DNA from: Nymphaea colorata
Lineage: Eukaryota; Streptophyta; Magnoliopsida; Nymphaeales; Nymphaeaceae
NCBI RefSeq assembly: GCF_008831285.2
Contig: NC_045146.1
Location: forward strand, 7,142,972 to 7,206,971
Reading direction: 5' to 3'
Length of the DNA: 64,000 nucleotides
Part shown: one piece after another, positions 33,560 through 45,059 of the stretch
Layout: each line of letters opens with the position of its first letter
How positions within the stretch are numbered: the stretch's first letter is position 1
Notes under the pieces: model-generated
What the model saw: the letters and a program-made list of their open reading frames with translations, nothing else
Databases searched by the model: none
What the model was told of the DNA's origin: nothing
Program-made: the position numbers and the translations under genes

Positions 33560-34632
33560 TGTTTAGGGCTTCAAGGGCTTCAACTTCCTGTAAGGCGAAT
33601 TAAATCTTATGATGCCAAATGTCATAGTTATCTCCAATCAGTTTTTCTATGTGGGCCAAGTGTAGTAGGGTCTTACTTGGTGTATTCATTTTCTAAGTCG
33701 ATAAAAAATCCATGTGTTTAATCTGTTGTCTAAGCACAATCACAATCGCATGACATATCTACATTTAGTAAGCGGAGTAAAACTGAAAATACAATTTTTC
33801 TCATAAAGTCACTATGTTTGAAATCATTTACCAATATTCTAATGAACCAAACCATATAACTAGTTTGTAATTCATAACTTTAATTATAAGAGTGAGTCTA
33901 AAACTTACTGCTCTTTCACTCATGATTCCATCGATATGATATTAAAATAAAAGAAGTATAACATGCACAAATAATCATAAAAACAAAAAAAATCTCACAT
34001 CATATATGTGAATTTTGTTAGCATTGATTCAAAAACAAAATCTGTTCTTCATGATTGACAAGAAAAGTCATAATGAAAACAAGTCAGATACATGTGCATT
34101 AACTGGTCAACCATAAGCATATCTCAAGCGTGATCATATAATTCCACACAAAGGCAAGCTGTATTAGGAAAACATTGTCTCTAATCAAACTCTCATAGAC
34201 ACTATATTTCTTGCAATTCTTGCTTTTAGAGCATCAACTGTGTCTCCCTATCATTCCTCGAAGTCAGGTGTCACACCTTTTCATTTCGAAGAGAATAGAA
34301 TAATTCAAGTGATCATCTTGAAACCGGGTTTGCCAAAATGTTTTTCTTATTCAGTGTTCAACCTCATATACAATGTTGATCAAAACTCTATAGAGAACAA
34401 GTTTTGTTCCATGTTTCAACAAATAATTTTCTAAGCTTAATCATTTGGAAGAGTGCACAAGATGGTTTTTTGTTCCTCCATTGGGATCAAAATGATGTCA
34501 AACTCCACCTTCATTCATCAAATTTTGTCATCTGAAAGTGCAAAATGATCACATATTGAATGTATCGAATACTCATAGTTTTAGAAGTCATTAAGTGCAT
34601 GTTCTGAAGGAGAAATATTTTCTGATGCAATA
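33560..34632. other. copia-C leader, unrecognised
   Basis: AT-rich sequence between the gag fragment and the hAT-like insertion. No gene recognised; position suggests untranslated leader or intron of copia-C. Confidence 0.35.
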
Positions 34633-34640
34633 GGATCACT

Positions 34641-35828
34641 TAGGCCTGGGCGTCGGGCCGGGCCACTGGCAGGCCGGCCTGGTACGGGCCGGGTCAAGGC
34701 CACGCATTTTTTCTATCGGGCTCAAGTTTGGTGAGCCCGGCCCGGCCCGGCCCGACAACTTAACGGGCTGGGCCTGGTTATCACATTCTGAGCCCGGCCC
34801 GGCCCAATGGCCGTTTAACTCATTAGGTCAGACGATTTGGGCGAAAATTTGCGATGGTGCCATTTTTTTCTTTCCTTCCGCCCGCCGTCCCGCGCCCTCC
34901 CTCCCCGTCGCCATCGCCACAGCAGTGAAACCGCGTCGCCATCAGCTGTCTGGAGTTCCTGTAATGGCTGCTTTTCCGGCTGCTATCTTCTTCTTCATTA
35001 ATCTCATTCTGCTTGGCGTTGCATTGGAAGATCTTGAGGGTAAAATGCCTGATGGTCCCCTTTCTCCTTCTTCCCCTTTTTCTGTTCTTTCTTAGTCCAC
35101 TGCTGTTCTTGTTTTCCTTTATCTGAAATTGATGTAACGTTTCATGTTTAGATATATCGAGGTTTTGGAGGCTTTTCCATTATGCATGGATGAGTTTTTG
35201 TTATTTTTGTGTTGTTTTATGATAGTCTCTTGAAGTGAAGTTTCAGGGAAGGATCAAGGATGATGGTTATAGGCTGGTAAGGGTGGGATCCGTTTGCAGT
35301 GGAGCTGCTTCTATGGACCACCATTAGAATATGGATAGTTAGGACCCCTAATGATTAAGGCTTATATTGATTTCTTCTCGTTGTCTAGTTACTTCCCTCC
35401 ACAAAGGAGTTTCATTTCATTTCAACTTTGCTCTTAGGTTGCAGGCGGTTTTTTCTTTTTGCCATGTTTTCCCCTTCTCTGTATTCTGCTGTTAATGGAA
35501 GCGCTCTTGTCTTAGTGGGTTTTGTTGTGGAAGGATAACGCAGTTGCTCGGCCTTTTCTTGTTGGTAAATAACAACACAGTCTGGTGATTTTGCTAATAT
35601 TCTTCATGTGAAGAAATCCATGCCCGAGCCGGCTCGACCCGGCCCGAGGGCCCGGCAAAACGGGCCGGGCTGGGCCTCGGTATGGTGGACCTGGCCCAGT
35701 ACCTGGCCCGGCCCGGCCCGTCAATATTATCGGGCCGGGCCCGGGCCCGGGCTTTGGGCCCGACAGGCCGACCCGGGCCGGGTTTAAACGGGTCGGGCTG
35801 GCCCGGCCCGGCCCGATACCCACCCCTA
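34641..35828. mobile_element. non-autonomous hAT-like element with captured exon-like sequence
   Basis: A 1,188-bp element flanked by GGATCACT (34,633-34,640) and GGCTCACT (35,829-35,836), a 7 of 8 match to an 8-bp target duplication. Inverted termini are TAGGCCTGGGCGTCGGGCCG and, from the other end, TAGGGGTGGGTATCGGGCCG. Inside both ends, GGGCC/GGCCC motifs are densely repeated (34,665-34,810 and 35,630-35,820). The middle is different in character and holds an exon-like open frame (34,964). No transposase is present. Confidence 0.85.
34964..35095 (+). pseudogene. possible captured first exon, signal-peptide-like
   Basis: Within the hAT-like element, an ATG opens a 43-codon frame starting MAAFPAAIFFFINLILLGVA, a hydrophobic segment like a signal peptide or membrane anchor. 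It continues EDLEG and meets a potential donor (GAG|GGTAAAA near 35,036-35,043). The upstream GC- and CT-rich sequence resembles a plant 5' leader. A host gene start captured by the transposon is the likely explanation. The gene family was not recognised. Confidence 0.35.
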
Positions 35829-35836
35829 GGCTCACT

Positions 35837-37128
35837 AATTCTTTCCACTGACTGTACTGGTGCTAGTGAACATGAGTTCTCATCTCCATGATGTTGAGCC
35901 ATTCATCATGCCTGACATGACCACTAACATACACATGCCATAAAATTGTATTAGACATAGATGAATGGATGCATTATATATAATGGCAAGATATGAATCC
36001 TGCAATATTAATCTTAACAATGGATGAGTAGGTTATATAAAAAAAATCTAGATCTTCATAGTCAATTAACGTATCTAATACTAAATAACGTTTGACACCC
36101 TTGTTTAAATACGATTTCAGATCTGAAATATAAATCCATTCCAAGAAAACATAATTACATTATGTATCCAACGTATATGCACTCCATGCCTCTATATATA
36201 AAAGATATCTTAATATGGATATGCATGTTCAAAATCAAACACTAGATCTGTTAAACAGAATCAATAGGTTGTCTTTCTATGCATGTATTGATAAATAAAA
36301 ATCTGAAATAAGATTGAATTTATATGATACATGTATTGTTCATATTCATCAAGTCATACATGATTTATAAATTTGAATTGAATCCATAATACATAGTTTG
36401 ATTTCATAATAGATAAAAGATACAATATAAAACATGGATCTAAAATTGAATTATTATAGCTCTTGGATCAAAACACATGATTTGAAATCAAATCTATCAT
36501 GTTTCAATAAAGTGATGATAATACAAATCCAAGTAAGTACCCCATATGGATTCAGATCACCTTAAGCAACAGTATACTTATTCATACATGCTGCAACATG
36601 TGGATTTTACAATATATATATATATATCTTACTATTTGATAAACTAAATATAAGTATAAGTCTACAATGTAACAGTGAATATGAACAATAAAATAGAAAA
36701 TCATGAAAATTTATCCATACAAATTTGAATGCAATACACAGAAGCCAAATGTAGCAAAGATGTGGAACAAAAATAATTAAATAACTGTGATTAAAGGTTG
36801 AAGTCCACCAAATGCCCTAAAGAAGGCATGTGAATGCTTATTTTGCAAAAACAGTGAAAAAAAAATTCTTTCTCCCTTGCCCCTATTTTCAGTAGAAGGT
36901 GGAGAAAACAACAGCCATTTTTCTCACCACCTACTCATTCCAAACCTGGCGATGCCTCCTCTCTCTTTGGTGAACTGAGTAAATATACCGATCAACCCCC
37001 ATAGTAAAGAAAATGGATATCATATAGTGCATGTCCAATCCATCCTCAGACCAATGGCTTTCACTGGACGATTGCAAAAGTCCCACAAGTCACAAAGTCG
37101 AGCTGTAACCTAGCTTTGATACCAACAA
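35837..37128. other. copia-C leader region, unrecognised
   Basis: AT-rich sequence ending at the copia-C primer site (37,113-37,125). It contains a short TA run at 36,612-36,626. No gene was recognised. Confidence 0.4.
37113..37125 (-). promoter_or_regulatory. primer-binding site of copia-C
   Basis: On the minus strand this reads TTGGTATCAAAGC, one base different from TTGGTATCAGAGC, the usual copia site complementary to initiator Met tRNA. It lies three bases inside the LTR end at 37,129. Confidence 0.7.
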
Positions 37129-37209
37129 TGGAACTCATATACTATGATAAGCACCAAGTTCTCACACTATGGGCAACCTTTCTAGTTCCACAATCCTAAT
37201 CGTTCAGGG

Positions 37210-38666
37210 GGCATTTGACTAGGCGGAATTCCACTGTAACAGTGGAAAATTACTTCTATCATACATTAAAAAATCTAGGTCCATCATACATTAAAAACTC
37301 TAGGTCCATCAAACATGGAATAAAACTCCTAGGAGTTTTGTGTGAATCTAATATTTTAATACCAACAATAAAGTTGCTCCTAACTAGGTGTGATTTTTCT
37401 CCTTGGTATTTAATTCCAACCCTACAATTGGCTCTTTGTTGAAAGTTTGTGAATCCATCTTCTTCTCATTTGGTCACTAACTTCTTCACCCTCCAAGTCC
37501 CTAGGTGTGGAACCACTCACACTCCACCACAGGCTCATTCTTCACAACAAGGCTCCTCACCCCTCTCTCTGCTTGTCACTCTCTCTCTCTCTCTCTATCT
37601 ATATATCTATCTGTGTGTGTGTATTGCTTAAAAAATTCAATTTTGTGCTTGCATATTTGCAGGTGTCACCATCCCTTCTGAAACACCCAAAACGGTCAAC
37701 CATGTAGCCGATCAGTTTTGTTGTTCTTAACTCTCCTTCATTTGTCTGTTCTAGCCAAACCAAGATAATTTTAATTCAACATAATAGACTGCAAGTTGTT
37801 ATCAGTTTGATGGATTATCTACTGGCATGACAAGGTGTTGTCAAACAAAGATACTTGGTGCCATGGTGATGTTGTGGGACATGAGACATGCGGTAGTTGG
37901 CATTGCCAATTTACCTCTTCTGATTAAGGCCACTAGGGTTGGGGTAATGGCTTTTGTTGCCAGAGCAGTTACAATAATCAGGATAATTAGAAGGACCAGA
38001 TCTTCAAGGCAGTTGCTTGTTGTTGTGGGTGTGATATCAGTTCTGATAGAATTAATGAGGGATGGCGACCCATTTTTGAAGCTTGTGGCACAAACACTCT
38101 AGGAATTGTATCTGCCCACATCTTTATCTGATGTTCATATGGCTCAAGCAATTCCACTGATTGTCGAGTTACTTGACGAAGGAACTGAATCTATTGGTAA
38201 AGAAGTTGCAGAAGATGTTCTTTTTGCATTGGCTTTTGCAAAAGAAAAAATAGTGGCCATTGCTGCACATATTGTGATAATTCTTCAACAGTTTAATGAT
38301 GCTGCCAAAACTGGAATAGTTGATGTTGTATGGGATCACTACAGCTATAAGCATTTCATGCATGTTCTAAGAGTGTCTGGTGCAGTCCCTCTTTTGCTTG
38401 AAAACTTACAAGTAGGAATGGCTAATATCTGAGAGAGGGTGTCAGGAGCTTTTTGGGCAATTGAGCTACAATGAGAATGATATGTGTGCACTTGCCAACA
38501 CTGGAGTCACTCCGATTCTCATGCGGCTCCTGAGGGATGAATTCAAGGAGGTGAAGGATGATGCAGCAAAAGCTCTAACATGGAACATTTATTCCATCCC
38601 TTCAAAGCCTGGTAAATGTTTGGTATTGAAATGCCGTGCATTTCAATACCAGGCATGTAAACACCT
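37210..38666 (+). mobile_element. 1.46-kb insert carrying an armadillo-repeat pseudogene
   Basis: Interrupts the copia-C LTR. The uninterrupted LTR reads ACTCAAGG at 14,686-14,693; here GTTCAGGG (37,202-37,209) and CCTCAAGG (38,667-38,674) flank the insert, consistent with a decayed 8-bp target duplication. The ends read GGCATTTGACTAGG and, from the other side, AGGTGTTTACATGCC, only weakly inverted. A 13-bp perfect hairpin (38,622-38,634 with 38,638-38,650) sits near the right end. It is most likely a Pack-type non-autonomous DNA transposon. A Helitron is less likely because of the apparent duplication. Confidence 0.55.
37827..38620 (+). pseudogene. armadillo-repeat protein pseudogene fragment
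   Basis: Plus-strand frame with SVLIELMRDGDPFLKLVAQT, AIPLIVELLDEGTESIGKEV, AEDVLFALAFAKEKIVAIAA, AAKTGIVDVVWD and GAVPLLLENL, then after a stop and frameshift LSYNENDMCALANTGVTPIL and MRLLRDEFKEVKDDAAKALT. The spacing of about 40 residues and the G.IP.L..LL pattern are those of armadillo repeats, which form a superhelix for protein binding. It resembles the single-domain plant ARM-repeat family with VLIELMRDGDP and AEDVFCVLAVAEENA motifs. Stops at about 38,100 and 38,430 and a shift near 38,460 make it a pseudogene. Confidence 0.75.
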
Positions 38667-38861
38667 CCTCAAGGGTGATGTTATTTTTGAGTTATTATAC
38701 CTCTCACACCCTTATTCATTCATAAACTTCCATATATGTATCTGCCTTCTATAACCGCCTCTTCATGGTTGGTTGCACGTGGTTTTGCAACTCATTCTGA
38801 GTTGGTTTGTGAGTTTGGATCTAGTTCATCATAGGCAAATGCAGATATATAAGATCCAACA

Positions 38862-39010
38862 AAATTTTCATAAGGTGGTGACAAAAAATGCTTTCCATTG
38901 AGAAAAACATGATGTACATCAAGTTGTTCCACCTCCCAAGTGAAGGAAACAACAACAGCAAGGATGGTTCTAATTGTGGCAGATGGACCAATTTGAACTT
39001 TAAGATTAGA
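38862..39010 (-). pseudogene. copia reverse transcriptase fragment
   Basis: The minus strand reads ATIRTILAVVVSFTWEVEQL then DVHHVFLNGKHFLSPPYENF, matching the copia reverse transcriptase segment (TIR..L..A....W...QLDV..AFLNG). It ends exactly at the outer end of the copia-C LTR, so copia-C may have inserted into an older copia. No other part of that older element was identified. Confidence 0.65.
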
Positions 39011-39179
39011 TTGACTAATGAATTGGGGTATGTAAATTTGATATTTGTGTTTCACTAGGCTGACTAGGCTGGATTTTTTTGAAGGCACATGATCGCACAT
39101 AGAGCAAAGCTCTTTCTTTTTGTTCGCTGCTCACAGCACAACACACACTGTCGATAAAACATGTTGTTTGATAAGACAG

Positions 39180-40195
39180 GTGCGTAATGATATGTTCGAT
39201 ATCACCACTTGTTGAATGATTATAAGTCTGATAATAATTTATATTGTCTTTTACACTCAAGGGATGAATTGGAAAAACTGCGATCGAGCAAGTGGTCTTC
39301 CTAAGTTTGTACATGTTCAACAGTAATACATGATCACAACCAATAAAATGGGGATCATTTTTGCTAAAAGGTGATATGCGATGATGTGTGCGATAGAAAG
39401 CATTTTTGAGCGATTGTGAGTCCGATAATATTTTTCAATGTCTTTTCCTTAAGTGATGCATTGGACGAACTATGATCGAACGAATGGTCTTCCTAAATCC
39501 TGTAAATATTCAATAGTAACTTATGATTACAAAGAGTCCAATATGGATCATCTTCACTAATAGCTTGTGAACACAACCAGTCAAATGGTGCTTTATAGAT
39601 ATAATAATAAAATACTGTATAATTGAAGATCGAGCAAATTTTGACCATGTGATCATGAATTGGAAAGTATCACAGAAAATTGCTAACACATAATTTCACA
39701 CACCTTCACACAACATGGCACATGTTGTCGATAAAGCTTAATGGATGATGATATATTTGATATCACATCTTATAAGGGCGATTATAAGTCCGATAATAAT
39801 TTCTTATATCTTTTCCTCAAGCAATGTATTGAACAAACTACAATCAAGCAAATGGTTTTCCTAAATGTTAGTTACTTTCAATATTAAGTTGTGATTACAA
39901 CCGGTCAAATAGGGACCATCTTTGCTAAAAGGTGTTGTGCAATGATATGTTCGATATCAACCGCTGCTGAACGATTGTGAGTCTAATAATAACTTTTTTT
40001 ATATCTTTTTCTCAAGGGATGTAATGGACAACTATGATCAAGCAAATGGTCTTCCTAAATCTTATTCATGTTCAAATTAACCTGTGATCACAACTGGTCT
40101 AATGGGGATCATCCTCACTAATAGTCATTGCACGATGATATGTTTGATAGCAACCCTTTTTGAGCAATTGCGAGTTTGATAAACCCTACTGTTCA
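39180..40195. repeat. ~190-bp repeat family, four units plus a partial
   Basis: Units start near 39,187, 39,371, 39,745, 39,932 and (partial) 40,124. Shared landmarks are GATGATATGTTCGATATCA, GATTGTGAGTCCGATAATAA, TGGTCTTCCTAAAT and TGTGATCACAACCGGTCAAA. A different ~180-bp sequence separates units 2 and 3. Another partial copy lies at 42,057-42,165. Arrays like this are common near the ends of large DNA transposons, but no termini were found. Confidence 0.75.
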
Positions 40196-40869
40196 ATGAT
40201 AATGTTGGTGGGTGACAATGCAATGCGATGGCATTTTTTGTTTATTGACACTCATTTAAATGTGTACACATAGTGTGCACATGCCTAAAATCACATGCAT
40301 CTCGCGAAGTGTCGAGATAGTATAGAGGAGGAGATCAGATCTCGAGGAAGCTACCAGCTATAGGGTGGTGAATTTTATAATATGATTTTAGGGTTTGAAA
40401 ATGACAGCTCACATCAGAATTGAACAACATGACTCATGCATGGGACAGTATGTCGTTTGGCCCCACACTAGAAGAGTGGGAAGAGGAGGAAGAACTATCG
40501 ACCACCATGGATGCTCCTATAGTGAGAACAAGAAGAAGAAAAGCTGGCAAATCAATGGAAACAGAAGAGACAGAAGAAGGAAAAAACCAATGTTATGAGG
40601 AATAATGCAAAAGAAAGTGTTTCTCATGTAGAAGGGGTAACATGGGGAAAGGAAGACACCAACGGAAAGAAGAAGGCAAGAAGAGTGTTTCAAATGTACA
40701 AGGTCATTCCAAAGCAAGTCATTTGAATCTTGATGTCATAATTATTAGTCTTATTAGACAAGCACACCACATTAGACATGAGATTAGTAATCAGGTGCTT
40801 ATTTGCAAACCATCCTTACTGGGGACTGTTATCAATAGGGTGTATGAAATGGTATTGTTCTTATATAGG

Positions 40870-41570
40870 TTCTTGACGAGTTCATGTCATTTTTAGAGCA
40901 GTTTCGAAGAGATCACACGAGGGTAACCAAGCATTTCTTTTTCATGGTAGATTTTCTATTGTATTTCTTTTGTTGTTAGATTATTTGTTTGAAATGTTAA
41001 TCACATGGGCACAAATATGATATCGTTAGGACATGTTTGAAATACCAAACTATGAAAGATTTTGTGAGCATCACCAAATATGAAATGATATGTTTTCACT
41101 AAACTATTTGTAAGAATGATTTCTGGTGGTCAAATTTTGGACTGCACATGCAATAATGAATGTGATATCTCTAATACATTTCCATTGTTTTTATTTTGCT
41201 TGTTTGTCCATCTAGCTCAGTATGTGTTGTCTGAGGATAAACTGAGGCATTGAGTACTATATGTCATCAACAACATCAAGAAACATTTATAGATATACAA
41301 TCTGCTATCCTACATTTATCCTAAACAAGAAGCATATGATGCATGTGCATTGGTTTGCATATTTTTATAACATTAAGAATACACGTGATGTTGAATGTAG
41401 TAACTTGATCCTCTTGTCCGACAATATGCTTTCATGCACTTAGGGTTTAGTGTAGATATCAATGATTATAAGACATTTCCTATCAAATGTCCCCAACCAA
41501 AAAACAATTATGATTGTGGCGTGTTCATGAACTCATGGAAGATCTACACAAAGGGAACCATCCGAGGTTT
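40870..41570 (+). pseudogene. ULP1-like (C48) cysteine protease fragment, copy 1
   Basis: With frameshifts, the plus strand reads HWFAYFYNIKNTRDVECSNL near 41,350 and KCPQPKNNYDCGVFMNSW near 41,490-41,540. The order HW...then a Gln followed by DCGVF is that of the ULP1 SUMO-protease family (catalytic His, helper Gln and Cys). Plant MULE and CACTA transposons often carry such genes. No intact reading frame remains. Confidence 0.6.
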
Positions 41571-42689
41571 ACACAGAAAGAAGTCATGAAACATATCTGG
41601 AAAGACTATTGTCGTATTGATGGAATACCAAAACAAAAAGCATAGTTATACAATCAATTGTTATGTTGAGAATGTGTAATCTGATGTATGATTTTAGTTA
41701 TACAAATAGTAGTGATACACAATGTATTACCATATTTTTATGCAATAATGTGTATTTGTATTCACTGCTTTCTAATGCATAGACTTCCATGGTTATCACA
41801 CAAGCAAACATCCTCAATATCCAACAGACATATCATACGTGATGGATGCATCAAACAAACTACAAACCAACTACCATATGCAATATTGTACTCACTATCA
41901 TACAATTCTACTATCTTACAGAATATCATTGAGATTCTTGCTGCTTCAAATATTGGTATAGCATCTGACACAACATACGATATTAGTTGTAACTGATGGG
42001 AGAAAGTATCATGACAATTTTTTATGTGTTCTTATTGAAATTAGTGTTAGGGTTCATCGTTTGGGTGATGATATGTTGACAGTATCCCTTGTTTAGCAAT
42101 TGTGAATCCGATTATATTTTCTGATGTCTCTTTCTCAATGAATGCATTGGACAAACTATGAACCAACTTTGTTACGCAAAATCACACTCACTATTGTATG
42201 AAATATCATATTCACTATCGTACTATTTGATTAACCTAGAGAAGCCTAGAAATTGTTGTTATTTTGAATATCACTAAATTATCTAACACGACATAAAATG
42301 TAATCGTGTTGAAGTCATGGAAGTTTTTAAATGTGTCATTTATTAAAAAGAAACATTAGGGTAACATCGTTTGGGCAATGTAAAGAACCATCTCAACACC
42401 TTAGTACTGGGAGTTGCAGCAATTGAAAGAAAAAGGAGAGGAAAAAAGGAAGCTCTGCAACAATGGATACCCGAACATTGAGAACTAGGTAAAATATCAC
42501 TCAATCCAAACAAACAATTGGAAGGAGGAAGGTGCAAGGTTAAACAAGCGAAAGAAGTTGACCCTTTGCAGACAATTTTATCACCATTATTGAGGACACT
42601 TTTCAGCCTCAAATTGAGATCAATAATGTGGTGATTATCTATTCTCCTTCATTAGCTGTGAGTGTCGTATGTATGTGATGCATTGTTAT

Positions 42690-43430
42690 TATATAGGTTA
42701 TCGATAAGTATGTAAAAATTTTGGAGCTATTTTGGCAGAACCATACTAGGAAAACCTTGGCCTCATGTTGTGATCTTATATTTGCTTTGGCAATTATTTG
42801 TAGTTACAGTCTTTGTTTGTCATGAAAAATTTTTAATCATCTATTGAATTTAGCATTTGTCTATGGTCTTTGTTTGCATGAAAAAATTTTAATCATATGT
42901 CAGATTTAGAATATGGCTATGGACTCTACAATAACTCAAGATTCACTGCATTGGTCGGTAGTCTGAAGGAGAAACTGAAAACCCTAATTGGAATAACAAA
43001 ATGTGAAATGGTCTGATTCGATTTCATTTGTATGATATGATTGCAATTGTGTTTCCTATTCCAGCTCATTTTTTCTTGTTTATGAGTAAACCCAAATTAT
43101 TGAGTGTTACACATCATTGAAAACAAGAAGAAATGTCTGTGGATGTGCAATTTGCTAACCTACATTGATGTCAAACAACAAGTGTTTGATGTAGCAACAT
43201 TGATATACATAAGAAGGATTATAATGTCAAGTAGAATAAATTTCTTTTGGACAATGACTTAGTATGCTTTTTCAACAATATAATTTTTTTTCAAGAGAGT
43301 TCCATTATAAGTTGGACAACTACAACACCCTTTCCATGAAATGTCATCAACAATAAAACAACTACATTTGTGGTATGTTTGTGATGAAGTTAGAGGACCT
43401 CTATTGTGGATAGAACCCAAGATTTACATA
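42690..43430 (+). pseudogene. ULP1-like protease fragment, copy 2
   Basis: The plus strand near 43,310-43,410 reads HYKLDNYNTLSMKCHQQ-stop-NNYICGMFVMKLEDL. This corresponds to copy 1, with Asp before the catalytic Cys changed to Ile. It is more decayed than copy 1. Confidence 0.5.
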
Positions 43431-43480
43431 GAATGATGGTATGGGAGTACTTTGAAGGCACAATGGGATAGTGATTGACA

Positions 43481-45059
43481 AACCTCCAATAGACGCATGG
43501 GATGTAGGATGTCATCGGGTGCCATTACAAAGCCAATAGATATTTAATGATACCACTTGTCAAAAATAGTTCTAAATAAAAATCCTTGTTTTTGTTATAT
43601 CACAAGTCTTATTGCACTCCTTATCGTCCTTCCTATCGCACTTAACAGACTACATAGATAACTCTTGTGCAAAACATTCATAGAACCAAGCTCTTTCCTA
43701 CAATATATTGCAAGTTGTATTGCACTCCATATCGTAATGTCGTGCTTACTGTAGATCAATATTACATACAGTATCACACTCATTAGAGACACAAAATATT
43801 AGGTGTCATTACAAAGCCAAAGAGACTATATAAATATCAATTGTACGAAATAGTTGTTGAACCAAGTTTTTGTTTGTAATATAATGCATTGTTGCGTACA
43901 ATATCAATTTCACTATCAATCACTATACAACATCGTGGTCATTAAGACAAAGTTCATAGAAAGTACTATAAACACCATTACATGTAGTATCACACACTAT
44001 AATGCACTATGACAATTTGTGTAGTAGTACTTGTGACATGACTCTCATCACACAACACTAGACCATGTGTACTTGAATGTGTGAATTATATGCAAATATA
44101 AGTAACTACATAAAACTAAACATGAGATACGATTAAAAGCTGCAAAACTGAACTTACTCTGTTCCAGAAAAAGAGTCAAACAACATTAGACCAACACCAT
44201 GTTGCATCAAAGTTATAATAATGACTTTTATAGGCACAACTATAATGTGTATCCACAGGCTTGGCTTTATTACTACAAGCACATCCATCGATTGTTGTTG
44301 GAGACAAGACAAATTTACATGGCTTTGTAATAGTCAAAACACTTTACATGTTACGATAGGTTTGCATAAAAATAGTGAAACATATCAAAACTGATTAGGA
44401 AATCAGTAAAGCCATCACTGATATAACTGGTGCAATATGTTGGATTGCATCAATGTTTCAAGCCCATGATTTTTCACTTCTACATAATTTAACGGATTGC
44501 CAGTTGCTCTTGCGGATCAGGTAGTCATTTTCTCTTCTTTCTCTTGTTATTCTCCAATACACTTTTTTGCTCTATGGTGACTGATATTAGGTCCTCACTT
44601 CCTCTTCAAAGCTTTTGTTGTATGTATCATTCCATCATAGCTAACGACATTGATACATGTCTTACTGAATGTGATTTTTTTACACTTGAACTATTCCTCA
44701 TCTTCTTCGATGGGTGGGTCTGGAGTCATCGAACTAACTCCTTTGAGATTGACATTTTGGATGCACTAGAGCTGCGTCACTGTTGTGACAAAGTGAAGAC
44801 ACATTGTCTAGTGCTTCAACTATGAACTACCTCTTGTATTCATATGCTCGGTCATCTCTTGTTGTCAAGTATGCAACATGCTTGAGTGATCTACATAAAA
44901 GCTGGTAATGGGAGGTGATGCAATGCTTAGGTTCCTTATTTGAAGAAATGTTAGACGTCTTCTTCATTATCTCTACCTTTGCTTGCTTTGTTCATCTTTG
45001 CGTTATATATGCATAAGGTACTTCTCTAATGTTTCCTCAATCAAGTATCTCCAACACAT
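43481..45059. other. anonymous region, no supported gene
   Basis: AT-rich sequence with a 93-codon plus-strand frame (44,544-44,825) that shows no recognisable domain. It probably belongs to the decayed DNA transposon complex around it. Confidence 0.4.

Larger units (their letters stand above)
14505..38861 (-). mobile_element. inferred old copia element copia-C, split by later insertions
   Basis: LTRs of one family and orientation lie at 14,505-14,876 and 37,129-38,861, with minus-strand copia gag and integrase fragments at 32.65-33.56 kb. Removing the gypsy element (16,107 bp), the hAT-like element (1,188 bp) and the LTR insert (about 1,457 bp) leaves about 5.6 kb, a normal copia length. 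A priming site (GCTTTGATACCAA on the plus strand, 37,113-37,125) abuts the upper LTR, and a purine tract abuts the lower one. Against this, the expected reverse transcriptase is not recognisable and no target duplication was found, so two separate remnants remain possible. Confidence 0.45.
37129..38861 (-). repeat. 5' LTR of copia-C, interrupted by an insert
   Basis: The LTR appears in two pieces: 37,129 to about 37,206 and about 38,670 to 38,861. Joined, they align with the LTR at 14,505-14,876. Its outer end reads TGTTGGATCTT on the minus strand and its inner end ends in CA next to the primer site. Confidence 0.65.
40390..43480 (+). repeat. diverged ~1.9-kb duplication carrying ULP1-like sequence
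   Basis: Segments near 40,850-41,570 and 42,690-43,430 correspond in order: TTGTTCTTATATAGG with TTGTTATTATATAGG, then sequence translating to VLDEFMSFLEQFRRDHTR and VIDKYVKILELFWQNHTR, then ULP1-like cores. The offset is about 1.85-1.9 kb. Divergence is high, so the duplication is old. Confidence 0.55.

Noticed and set aside
35512-35902. Overlapping open frames rich in Gly, Pro and Arg on both strands
   Set aside because: They are read from the GGGCC/GGCCC arrays of the hAT-like element; low-complexity sequence with no domain.
37210-38666. Helitron as the carrier of the armadillo fragment
   Set aside because: There is a hairpin near the right end, but no CTRR terminus at the right distance, and the empty-site comparison suggests a target duplication, which Helitrons do not make.
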